Assembly: GCA_949752745.1 (NCBI GenBank)
Contig: OX457027.1
Span: 76,563,214-76,627,213 of the forward strand
Origin: Protula sp. h YS-2021
Taxonomy: Eukaryota; Annelida; Polychaeta; Sabellida; Serpulidae
Direction of reading: 5' to 3'
DNA: 64,000 nucleotides
Shown here one piece after another: positions 51,139-61,375 of this stretch. Position numbers and translations under genes: made by a program. The number at the start of each line of letters is the position of its first letter. The first letter of the stretch is position 1. Below the pieces are notes generated by a model. It saw nothing but the letters and a program-made list of their open reading frames with translations, was not told the DNA's origin and searched no databases.

Positions 51139-52494
51139 GATCACGAAAGCTGTTTAAAATAGTGATTTTGACCTGCTTTGGAGGACATCCACCCTGGTTT
51201 GGTTTAACGTAACGGGCTACGTTCACCCATAAGACACCCAAAAAATATACAACCAGTCATTATTGTGCTCATTACCGTATTAATTGGCGGGGAGAACGTA
51301 CTGAAAACAGCCACACCTTCCGTAATATATGCTCGCCACCGACAGATTCTATCAAATTTCTGTTTTCAATTCCTAATTTGATGATATTACAATTGGTACT
51401 TTCCGATATATCTTCATTTTCAGTAAGCAAAAATCAATCCCAAAAAAGAAACTGCATAACCTATAAAATCTCGGATAAAAACGTTACCAACACACAACAT
51501 ATAATTTTATTACGGCGCTAATTTTCCACAACACCAGATTTCAGGAGACTTTACTTATTAACCTTTAATTAATAGAAATGTATAAAATAAGTTTTTTCCC
51601 ATTTGACTTTTTAATGACACGTAATTTAGTTGGCAGTCAAGTGTGAACGCGTATTTGGCTTGTTATTTTAATACCAGTGTGGAAACCATGAATTAATTTT
51701 AATAGCCTACTAGATTTATTACAGGTTACAGAATACGAAGTGAAAAGCTCAACGTAGATTGATCAGAGTTTAAGTGTAACTTCACTCAAGATTTTTATAA
51801 TAATATTGCTTGATGACACTAAATTAACCTTTTTTTTTAAAATCGAAATAATCTTCCAGGCCCGGAGTTAAATGACACATCCTATTTCTTAAAACTTACA
51901 TCCCTAATTTGATTAATTGTCCCTTTCTTTGTCAGGTTCATTGCAGTTCGTTGATATTTCTATCTTTCAGAAGCCACGTGAATATTTCTCCATTACACGG
52001 CGTTTTAAGGGCAAAAATCTCGCATAACACAGCAGCACTTTATTTAGTCAGTTCTGATGCCAATTTAACATAATGGCACATTGTTTACTTGTTATTATAC
52101 CTCCTAACGTTACACAACAGCGCCAGGTTACTGGTTCAAGCAGTTTCAATGAAACCGCTAATTTAATATAATTATTAAATTTTGATTTTTGTTTCTGACT
52201 TTGTTTTTTTTTAAATTTTACATATTGTTGTGTATAATTTTAGATACATACGTACAGGTATGTTTTCCGGCCAGCTTTAATTAAACACTACCAGGTATAT
52301 TTTTCAGTTACTTCTAAAAGCATTTCTATTCACCACAAGCGTCTTCATACTCATAATTTAAACCCTCATAGTTTAAAATCTGTCCACAAACCTAAAACTC
52401 TTCAGCCGGCAATCCCAGAATTTTTTTAATTCCCTGAAAACGTTTTTAATTCTGTCTCTGACGATTAAATTGGACATAAAAGACCAGCCCCTAA
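51139..52494. other. spacer without recognised gene
   Basis: AT-rich. No exon supported. Confidence 0.35.
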
Positions 52495-52975
52495 CGATAT
52501 TTTCCCTACAGACACTTCCCCACAGATACTTCCCTACAGATACTTTCCTGCAGACACTTCCCTACAGATACTTCCCTGCAGATACTTCCCTGCAGACACT
52601 TCCCTACAGATACTTCCTTAGACACTTCCGTAGATACATTCTTACAGATACTTCCCTATAGACACTTTCCTACAAATACTTCCCTACAGACACTTCCCTA
52701 CAGACACTTCCCTATAGATATTTTCTTAGACATTTCCCTACAGATACTTTCCGACAGACACTTCCCCGCAGTTACTTTCCTAAAGATACTTCCCTACAGA
52801 CACTTCCACAAAGACACTTCCCTACATATACTTCCCTACAGACACTTCCCTACAGGTACTTCCCTAGACACTTCCCTACAGATATATTCATACAGATACT
52901 TCCCTACAGATACTTCCCTACAGATACTTTTCTACAGATACTTCCCGACAAAGGTTTCCCTACATACACTTCCAC
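52495..52975 (+). repeat. 14-bp minisatellite, about 34 copies
   Basis: Units ACTTCCCTACAGAT and ACTTCCCTACAGAC alternate irregularly with many substitutions and occasional 13-15 bp units. The complement contains TAGGG but not a telomere repeat. Confidence 0.9.
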
Positions 52976-53347
52976 CAAGATGAACAAAAGAATATATGTC
53001 TGGATGAAGCGATGTGGCCGCCCGAGAGAAGGAAACAAAAGTATGACATTTTAATTCTTTCTAATGACAAACAATTGAAAATATTTGATTGTTTCATTCA
53101 AAATCAACAGCACTGCCACATGAGTCTTGGGTACCCTTCAGGTCAAGGTCGCCAAAAGCACTTGATGCTATGCACAATTTCGGCACATACTTGGCATTCC
53201 GATAATGTTCTTCTAAACAATTATTCTGAATGTAAGCGTGTCGTTTTTTAACTGTTTAAGATTAATTTGAATCATATCAAACTCAACCGCAGGATTTTGT
53301 GAATGAAATTAACAAGGCTGTCAAGTGCATAGCCGTGCTGTGAAAAA
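52976..53347. other. 372-bp spacer between minisatellites
   Basis: Plus frame open for 79 codons (53012-53251), no recognised motif. Confidence 0.3.
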
Positions 53348-54470
53348 CCACATGACGTACACAAAGCACACTCACGACCAACAACCACGTGACGCACACA
53401 AAACACTCTCACGGCCAACAACCACGTGACGTACACAAAGCACACTCACATCCAACAACCACGTGACGTACACAAAGCACACTCACGGCCAACAACCACA
53501 TGACATACACAAAGCACACTCACGGCCAACAACCACGTGACGTACACAAAGCACACTCACATCCAACAACCACATGACATACACAAAGCACACTCACGGC
53601 CAACAACCACGTGACGTACACAAAGCACACTCACGACCAACAACCACGTGACGTACACAAAGCACACTCACGACCAACAACCACGTGACGCACACAAAAC
53701 ACTCTCACGGCCAACAACCACGTGACGTACACAAAGCACACTCACATCCAACAACCACGTGACGTACACAAAGCACACTCACGACCAACAACCACGTGAC
53801 GTACACAAAGCACACTCACGACCAACAACCACGTGACGTACACAAAGCACACTCACGACCAACAACCACGTGACGCACACAAAACACTCTCACGGCCAAC
53901 AACCACGTGACGTACACAAAGCACACTCACATCCAACAACCACGTGACGTACACAAAGCACACTCACGACCAACAACCACGTGACGTACACAAAGCACAC
54001 TCACATCCAACAACCACGTGACGTACACAAAGCACACTCACGGCCAACAACCACGTGACGTACACAAAGCACACTGACGGCCAACAACCACATGACATAC
54101 ACAAAGCACACTCACGGCCAACAACCACGTGACGTACACAAAACACACTCACGACCAACAACCACGTGACGTGCACAAAGCACACTCACGGCCAACAACC
54201 ACGTAACGTACACATAGCACACTCACAGCCAACAACCACGTGACGTACACAAAGCACACTCACGACCAACAACCACGTGACGCACACAAAACACTCTCAC
54301 GGCCAACAACCACGTGACGTACACAAAGCACACTCACATCCAACAACCGCGTGACGTACATAAAGCACATTCACGACCAACAACCACGTGACGTACACAA
54401 AGCACACTCACATCCAACAACCACGTGACGTACACAAGGCACACTCACGGCCAACAACCACGTGACGTAC
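53348..54470 (+). repeat. 37-bp minisatellite, 30 full units, E-box in most units
   Basis: Unit CCACGTGACGTACACAAAGC + ACACTCACGACCAACAA. Unit 0 starts at 53348 and unit 30 (partial) at 54458, exactly 30x37 with no net indel. Variants differ at GACC/GGCC/ATCC and in a CGCACACAAAACACTCTC type (units 1, 9, 14, 25). That variant always sits between a GACC unit and an ATCC unit, so a three-unit block (111 bp) is repeated four times. CACGTG is present in 25 of 31 units, overlapping TGACGT. Confidence 0.95.
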
Positions 54471-54608
54471 ATGAATGAATGGATGAAGCGCGCAGCTCTC
54501 ATCGTTCTGTTCATTGTATTCACTCCCTTGAAACATTAGCCCACCAATCTACGCATGCGCATCCCAAGAGTCCAGTGTCAGAGCACCTGGGTCCGTGCAA
54601 GCATATAT

Positions 54609-54665
54609 CACGTGCAAGTTCTTCCACGTGGCCATGTTCACGTGGATCAACCTCAATACCACGTG
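54609..54665 (+). promoter_or_regulatory. cluster of four CACGTG E-boxes in unique sequence
   Basis: CACGTG at 54609-54614, 54625-54630, 54639-54644 and 54660-54665, with different flanks, 140 bp beyond the end of the 37-bp array. Such density outside a tandem repeat is unlikely by chance. Candidate bHLH-Zip binding cluster, or decayed and scrambled edge of the array. Confidence 0.35.
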
Positions 54666-55336
54666 ATCCCATAAAATCACGACAATCAGTTTTTTACCGG
54701 TTGCAGCTGTTTTGCGAGTTAGAATTTTTAGCGTGATTTTTTGTTGTTCTTCTTTCTTTTTGTGGACTGGAACGAAATTCTGACTCACACAGCAGCAAAC
54801 TACTGGTGAATCAGGCTCCAGGCTGTGACATAACAATATGGAATAGAGAATGATAGAATATCTACCACGGTGAATTTTCTAATACCCTCAAAGGACTCAT
54901 CACACTATCTTGTAAATGATCACAGAACTTTCTCCACTAAATTATATATCACTGCTCTATATGGCTTGTAATTAGTGTGTTTTTATTGTATGGGTGTACT
55001 CCATGAAATGTAACACCAAATATGCTTATTAGCGAACGCATCAAAATAAAAGTTACTTTGAATTCCGACTCCGTAAGAAGATAACTCCCTGACACGCAAC
55101 GCAACTGTGATTAGTCACCGAAGGGACGTTCACACTTGAACGACTTGGCAAACAGGTCGCTCCTGCTTGCCGCGTCTCCGGAACTGACAGCGGCTATTTC
55201 GAACCAATGTAAACCAGACTTTTCAAACAAAAATCGCTAGAAGAATGGTTTTCAAGTGTAAGATGTCTGGGTAAAAACTGGGAGAAGGCTTCGCCAAGAA
55301 GTAGGCTGGGTGCAGTTCATTTGATACTGGAAGGTT
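54666..55336. other. spacer between minisatellites
   Basis: No gene seen. A GC-richer patch at 55130-55200 is not open with good splice sites. Confidence 0.3.
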
Positions 55337-56161
55337 CATGCGCAGTTCGTTGAGAGGCCCTCAAGATCACGCGTATTTCGTTGTCATACCCTCAAGATCA
55401 CGCGCATTTCGTTATCATACCCTCAAGATCACGCGCATTTCGTTATCATACCCTCAAGATCACGCGCATTTCGTTGTCATACCCTCAAAATCACGCGCAT
55501 TTCGTTGTCATACCCTAAAGATCACGCGCATTTCGTTGTCATACCCTCAAGATCACGCGCCAGTCGTTGCGATACCCTCAAGATCACGCGCACTTCGTTG
55601 TCATACCCTCAAGATCACGCGTATTTCGTTGTCATACCCTCAAGATCACGCGCATTTCGTTGTCATACCCTCAAGATCACGCGCATTTCGTTGTCATACC
55701 CTCAAGATCACGCGCATTTCGTTGTCATACCCTCAAGATCACGCGCATTTCGTTGTCATACCCTCAAGATCATGCGCATTTCGTTGTCATACCCTCAAGA
55801 TCACGCGTATTTCGTTGTCATACCCTCAAAATCACGCGCATTTCGTTGTCATACCCTCAAGATCACGCGCATTTCGTTGTCATACCCTCAAGATCACGCG
55901 CATTTCGTTGTCATACCCTCAAGATCACGCGCATTTCGTTGTCATACCCTCAAGATCATGCGCATTTCGTTGTCATACCCTCAAGATCACGCGCATTTCG
56001 TTGTCATACCCTCAAGATCACGCGCATTTCGTTGTCATACCCTCAAGATCACGCGCATTTCGTTGTCATACCCTCAAGATCACGCGCATTTCGTTGTCAT
56101 ACCCTCAAGATCACGCGCATGTCGTTGTCATACCCTCAAGATCACGCGCATTTCGTTGTGA
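55337..56161 (+). repeat. 31-bp minisatellite, 26 units, highly homogeneous
   Basis: Unit CTCAAGATCACGCGCATTTC + GTTGTCATACC. TCAAGATCA starts at 55361, 55392, 55423 and so on to 56136, an exact 31-bp period. Because the unit has no stop in any forward frame and 31 is not divisible by three, all three forward frames are open for over 200 codons, each giving a 31-residue peptide repeat. No evidence that any is translated. Confidence 0.95.
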
Positions 56162-57411
56162 TATGGCCTGAACAAACACCTAAAACAGGAGGGCAGGTCA
56201 TCGACACAGCCTGAGTAAACAATGAATCAGGTCGCTCAGTGACGGTTTCTTGTGCCAACACACAATTCTATCAACTAACACATTTGGTACCTGGGCATAA
56301 CTACTGTTTAGACAGCAGCAACTAAATTCCACGAAACTGGGTTACAACCTAAGGTGCAGTCATTTACCCCCCGCCCGCTACAGACAGTCAACAGTGGACC
56401 CGCATTTTGATATCAAATGACATGTTAAAAATGAACTTGTCAAGGCACAGACGGTCACGACGACACTTCAGAAGTTAGCACTCCTGACTGTACCTATCTA
56501 AATATTGACAGGTCTGTCCCCGATACCACTGACACAGCGATTCGGTGCCCCGAAGTATTCGACTCGATACAACGAGACTCCAGGCATAAACGCTCAGGAC
56601 AGGGGCCCCTTTAGCTACCAACTCTTGATAAAAAAACAAGTGTCGTATACTTGTCATGCGATATGGTACCAAGGCTACGAGCAGTCTGCCACGGTCGGCA
56701 TGACATATTAAAAACGTATCAATTTACGAACGGCATCCGTTTACATGGCTTTCTTGATATTGGAGTTTTCAACGCTTACATTTCATTTTAACTAACTCCA
56801 TCAGTTCTTTGACTATTGAGAAATATAAAATAGGTCAAATGTAGTTTTTCTGTTATTATAACAAACGGGCTGTTAATTAGTCTAAAGTTTCAAATAACAA
56901 AAAGTGAACATGATCATTTTGAAGGCAAAAACAAACAACGCCGGTCATGGACGGCACTCGTACAAAAAGTTGACAATAAAAACAGGGTCATACCGTCCTT
57001 GGAAGATGAGACCAGATGAGAGGAAGTGACATTCAAAACTTAAGTTAATCTCCATCAAACCGCTACAAAACACGGCACTATCAGGTTTTAATGGGGAAAA
57101 ATCATTCAATAAATGATGGGTATTTTTAAGGAAATAAATCAAGCACGTGTGTTAAGCCTACCCGACACTTTCTTCTCAAGATCTACCTCTACTTTGAAAT
57201 CACAGAAGATAAAATCAAGATAAATGGGACGCATGTGTTGGATTTAAGCATCTCTCTCCACACATGACTGATGTCTGAAACAGGCGTGGGTCAGAAATCA
57301 GCACGCTGTGAGTTTGCTCGCGTTTTGTTGTCTCAGGGTCTTCATTCAGGCTAACAAGTAGAAAAATCATAAATTCTGAAATGTTTGGATGCTGGGATGT
57401 AGGTAAGAAAT
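56162..57411. other. spacer between minisatellites
   Basis: A patch at 56475-56711 is open on both strands (about 65 codons each) without recognised motifs. No gene called. Confidence 0.3.
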
Positions 57412-57945
57412 GAATACTGCTTCCAGAATACTGTGTGCTGCTTCATGAATACTGTGTGCTGCTTCCTGAATACTGTGTGCTGTTTACTGAACACTGTGTG
57501 CTGCTTCCAGAATACTATGTGCTGCTTACTGAATACTGTGTCCGGCTTCCTGAATACTGTGTGCTGCTTCCTGAATACTGTGTGCTGCTTCCTGAATAGG
57601 GTATTATGCTTCCAGAATACTGTGTGCTACTTCATGAATACTGTGTGCTGCTTACTGAATACTGTGTGTAGCCTCCTGAATACTGTGTGCTGCTTCCAGA
57701 ATACTGTGTGCTGCTTCCAGAATACTGTGTGCTGCTTCCTGAATACTGTGTGCTGCTTCCTGAATAGGGTATTATGCTTCCAGAATACTGTGTGCTGCTT
57801 CCTGAATACTGTGTGCTGCTTACTGAATACTGTGTGCTGCTTACTGAATACTGTGTGTAGCCTCCTGAATACTGTGTGCTGCTTATTGAATACTGTGTGC
57901 TGCTTACTGCATACTGTGTGCGGCTTCCTGTATACTTTACGTGTA
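57412..57945 (+). repeat. 21-bp minisatellite, about 25 units
   Basis: Unit CTGTGTGCTGCTTCCTGAATA, with TTACTGAA, TTCCAGAA and TTCATGAA variants. A variant TGAATAGGGTATTATGC occurs twice, 168 bp (8 units) apart, showing block duplication. The 21-bp unit keeps one frame open as a 7-residue Cys/Leu/Asn/Thr/Val repeat of 188 codons. Regarded as non-coding. Confidence 0.95.
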
Positions 57946-58388
57946 CTGCTTTGTGTTTCTCTAGCTAAAAAAAACTGCAGCTATACGATATGTATGTAAT
58001 TCCATAGATTAGAAACACGCCGTAGTCGTGAAAATCAATTGTATTAAAATTAATGAAAACTCGACAGATCCAATAACCAGTACCACACCTCTACTGTAGT
58101 CAGGGCACGATAACGAACAGTTTCAGATCTGTAGAGTACCGTTACTCAAGTTCACTCATACCGAGCAGTACCGGCTTCTTACATGCAGGTACTGAAGCAA
58201 AACACTGCCCAATCTCTACGGTAACCAGGGCACTCCCCATTGTCTGGGAGATATTTTCGAGAGCAAGGCTTACTATCTTTCTTTACTCCCATAATGACAA
58301 ATAATATTGTACTCACACAATCTAAAAAATGCCCCGTCATTTTGAAAGCGATATCACCAAAAATGACATTGAAATGCAAATAAAATAC
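57946..58388. other. spacer
   Basis: CTCTACTGTAGTCAGGGCAC (58091) and CTCTACGGTAACCAGGGCAC (58215) are a diverged direct repeat. No other feature. Confidence 0.3.
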
Positions 58389-58531
58389 TTGACTTCGTAG
58401 AAGCTCTTGATAGGACAACAGATTATGACGTTCGCAAATCTCCATGGCAACAGGAACATAAAGGGGTAGCAGAATCTTGTAAACAGGAAACGCGGTAACT
58501 TTGTTCGCCAACTGGAGCAGGTCACGGTATA
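58389..58531 (-). CDS. possible internal exon, protein-like, unknown
   Basis: One minus-strand frame over this segment reads YRDLLQLANKVTAFPVYK, then ILLPLYVPVAMEICERHN, then LLSYQELLRSQ, followed by a GTATTT donor after GTCAA. An AG at 58532-58533 after TTGTGATTCATTCATAAAAG would be the acceptor, though the frame stays open further upstream (PICDSFIKV). The alternation of helices and aromatic/hydrophobic residues looks strongly like a real folded, probably armadillo-like or helical protein. I cannot name it. This is the most persuasive exon candidate of the right half. Confidence 0.4.
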
Positions 58532-59057
58532 CTTTTATGAATGAATCACAAATCGGGTCAACAGGTCATACGTCAAGGTTCTTGGCTATTAGCAAAACGC
58601 AAGAATAAACATCAGACGAAAAACAAGCGATTATTGCAAAAAGAGGGTGGGCAAAACCCTTCACTGACAGCAATACTTATTTTAATTCGACCCTATCCGT
58701 TTCCAAATAATAACTGAAACAGTTTAAATAAACAAGAACGACATTTTCACCCCAGGTTATTGTTATGAGAGCGGGATATTAAATTTTGAGTTTATTTTGT
58801 ATTACACCTGAACGAATAAATTATGGGAATGTTATCCTACGAATAAGAAACCAAATCAATTGAAAATACCACATAACTGACCCGAAAGTGTTCGAAATTA
58901 AGGCTATTAAATAGTTTAATTACTAACATTGTCATTGCAAAAAAAAAAAAAAAAAAAAAACCAGAATTGAACAATTAAGAGTGAAAACAAGTAGTTGAGA
59001 AAAATATCAATTTTTGTAAAGCAAATGGACATAAAAGGGAAAAATACTACGGCGTTT
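58532..59057. other. spacer with A22 tract
   Basis: Uninterrupted A-run at about 58940-58961. Nothing else. Confidence 0.4.
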
Positions 59058-59606
59058 TGTGGATTAATACGAAGCATGTCAAGCCCGCCGCCTCATACAC
59101 ACTTGTTTATGTGGATGATACGAAGCACACCCTGCCCGCCGCCTCATACACACTTGTTTATGTGGATGATACGAAGCAAACCCTGCCCGCCGCCTCATAC
59201 ACACTTGTTTATGTGGATGATACGAAGCACACCCTGCCCGCCGCCTCATACACACTTGTTTATGTGGATGATACGAAGCAAACCCTGCCCGCCGCCTCAT
59301 ACACACTTGTTTATGTGGATGATACGAAGCACACCCTGCCCGCCGCCTCATACACACTTGTTTATGTGGATGATACGAAGCAAACCCTGCCCGCCGCCTC
59401 ATACACACTTGTTTATGTGGATGATACGAAGCACACCCTGCCCGCCGCCTCATACACACTTGTTTATGTGGATGATACGAAGCACACCCTGCCCGCCGCC
59501 TCATACACACTTGTTTATGTGGATGATACGAAGCAAATCCTACCCGCTGCCTCATACACATTTGTTTATGTGGATGATACGAAGCAAACCCTACCCGCTG
59601 CCTCCA
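59058..59606 (+). repeat. 51-bp minisatellite, 10 full units, dimeric pattern
   Basis: CCTCATACACACTTGTTTAT + GTGGATGATACGAAGCACAC + CCTGCCCGCCG starts at 59091 and every 51 bp to 59601. GCACACC and GCAAACC alternate strictly over units 1-7, making a 102-bp dimer. The last three units break the pattern and accumulate changes. All frames on the plus strand and one on the minus are open as 17-residue repeats because 51 is divisible by three. Confidence 0.95.
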
Positions 59607-59890
59607 GTGCGGTTTAAAACCAATTTCGAAATAATGGAAGCAATTACCCAATGGCGGCCTTTCCTCTTTTCTTTTTTTTTTCACCGGACAAAATCAATGG
59701 TAGATATATGTCTTCACTTTGTTAAACAATGCAAATCCCTCCTGCTGGATTTCAAAGGTAAGAAGCAAATTAATGTACTGGCGATGATGCGATAAACTTT
59801 TTTTAAATTTATTTACTTCACTTTAAAACGTACGTACACAACAGAATGTGACAGTTCGGTCTTTACTGACTAAATATCACTTAAAATAAC

Positions 59891-60084
59891 CTTTACTGAA
59901 TCGCTGTTGATTGTCCTGAGGCACTGCCTCTTTGACACAGCCGAGTTGCCGCCCCAGGAATCAAAAAATCGACGAGCGTTAGCACAGGCGAGCGTTTCCA
60001 TCAAAGAAACAGTGAGCCTGTTCGTTTGTGAATTTAATGTGCAGAAGTCTTTTTTTTTTCTGCGAACCAAAAACCAGGCCGCTT
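59891..60084 (-). CDS. possible exon, basic protein, unknown
   Basis: Minus-strand acceptor GATTGTTTGTTTGTTTGCAG, 194 bp open, donor AAAG/GTTATT. Peptide: AAWFLVRRKKKDFCTLN, SLMETLACANARRFFDSW, GGNSAVSKRQCLRTINS. The donor is sub-consensus and the plus strand is open too. Same strand as the 58.4-kb candidate, but phases do not join directly. Unrecognised. Confidence 0.22.
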
Positions 60085-60589
60085 CTGCAAACAAACAAAC
60101 AATCTGCACAGTTACTTCCACATATTAAAAAATATTGAAATAGGACCACACATATCCCGGATAAAAACTTGTCAACACTAGGTGGAGTGGAAAAAAAATG
60201 AACTTCGGATTTTAGTCTTTTGTTGCAGCAATGAGTAATACGAAGATATTAAAATTAATTAAAATATTTTTGAAAAGGATGGCTTACATGTTTCAGGATT
60301 TGTGCAGTACAAAGAAAAAAATACACACAACAAAATATAAACAACGACTGTTCTCTCCTTCGGCGAGCACTGGGACGCAGGTTCCCCTTGCGAAAAAATC
60401 AATATCTTACGAGGCGAACTGAGGCGAAATGAGTCTTATCAATGGCGTCACATTGCCACTGCATAGTTCCTACAAATATCGTTGTTGTTTTTAAACTGCA
60501 AACTTACTTTCATGTAAAAACCATTTACAAAATAAAAACTAGAGCAGTGTGCAAGCCCACATATTCCCCACAGCCCCCCCCCCCCCCCA
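60085..60589. other. spacer
   Basis: AT-rich, C13 run near 60575-60588. No gene. Confidence 0.35.
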
Positions 60590-60845
60590 TCAGACCATCA
60601 ATGGTTGAAGTTTTCCAAGTCCAGCTGGTCCATTTTTCTTGGACGAACCTGGCGCATTTACAATACCGATTTGCGTTTGTTCCCATAGAAGCTAAATACC
60701 AAGTTTCATTAAAATCCTTGCAGGAATTTTTAAGTTATCGTTTTAACAAGCTCTTGATGACAGACCGACCGACAGACCGACAGACACACGCGGTCGATCG
60801 CATATATTCCCTGTGGGGAATAAACAAGGCCAAAAAAAAAAAAAA
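60590..60845 (+). mobile_element. LINE/SINE-type 3' tail with A-run
   Basis: TACCAAGTTTCATTAAAATCC, TTTTAAGTTATCG, GACAGACCGACCGACAGACC, then GATCGCATATATTCCCTGTG, GGGAATAAACAAGGCC and A14. Ordered words plus a terminal A-run are typical of retroposon 3' ends repeated in gastropod genomes, recognised from memory. No RT is present, so it is a 5'-truncated LINE or a SINE. Confidence 0.45.
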
Positions 60846-61249
60846 GAGAAGAAGAAAAAGATGCCCATGAACACGGGCAGAGCTGGGTCAGTCTCTGGCT
60901 GAACATGGGCAAAATCACACATACACACTGCCCCACCGTGAAGGAACGCGTGCAGGTTCAGCACGTGCAGTTTTAACTATCGCGTAAAACCCCCAATCTC
61001 ATCTTTATAACATGATTTTTATCAATCACTCTCTTGTTAATTTCTTCTACATTATTGTTGTTATTATTATTTTTTTTAATGAAAATCGCTTTGTCGTAGA
61101 GATAAGCAGAAAATTTTATTCAACTCCTATATATAGCTCTGTTCTCAAGCGAAACAACTAGACGTGAATTCACGCACAGTCATGACGTAAACAACACACG
61201 GGTCGATTCATCTTGTTAATAAAATACAAGCATCAAAACGCAATTCCAG
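60846..61249. other. spacer
   Basis: A/G-rich edge of the retroposon tail, then AT-rich DNA. Nothing supported. Confidence 0.35.
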
Positions 61250-61375
61250 GTCGGTCGTTCGTGGCGCATGAGCTTCAAAATGAAATCAAACGCGATTATG
61301 CGCAAATACGAGGAATTTACCGGTGACATTAGAGTACTGCTGTACCCTCGTTTACAGCCAGAAGAAGAGACCGAC
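61250..61375 (+). CDS. possible exon before a C-run
   Basis: After CAATTCCAG the plus strand reads VGRSWRMSFKMKSNAIMRK, then YEEFTGDIRVLLYPRLQPEE, and runs into poly-C (poly-Pro). A GTGACA donor lies after TTTACCG. The acceptor is pyrimidine-poor. Protein-like but unrecognised. Confidence 0.18.

Noticed and set aside
52495..52975. Telomere-like TAGGG words on the minus strand
   Set aside because: They belong to a 14-bp unit (TGTAGGGAAGTATC) and never form TTAGGG repeats.
53348..54470. CRISPR-like regular array
   Set aside because: Units are contiguous with no unique spacers, and the context is a eukaryotic genome. It is a minisatellite.
57412..57999. 188-codon Cys-rich protein
   Set aside because: The frame is a 7-residue translation of the 21-bp minisatellite and has no conserved flanks.
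59058..59606. YVDD motif repeated ten times, as in reverse transcriptase active sites
   Set aside because: It comes from translating a 51-bp minisatellite in one frame. No other RT motif is present and the same DNA is open in other frames.
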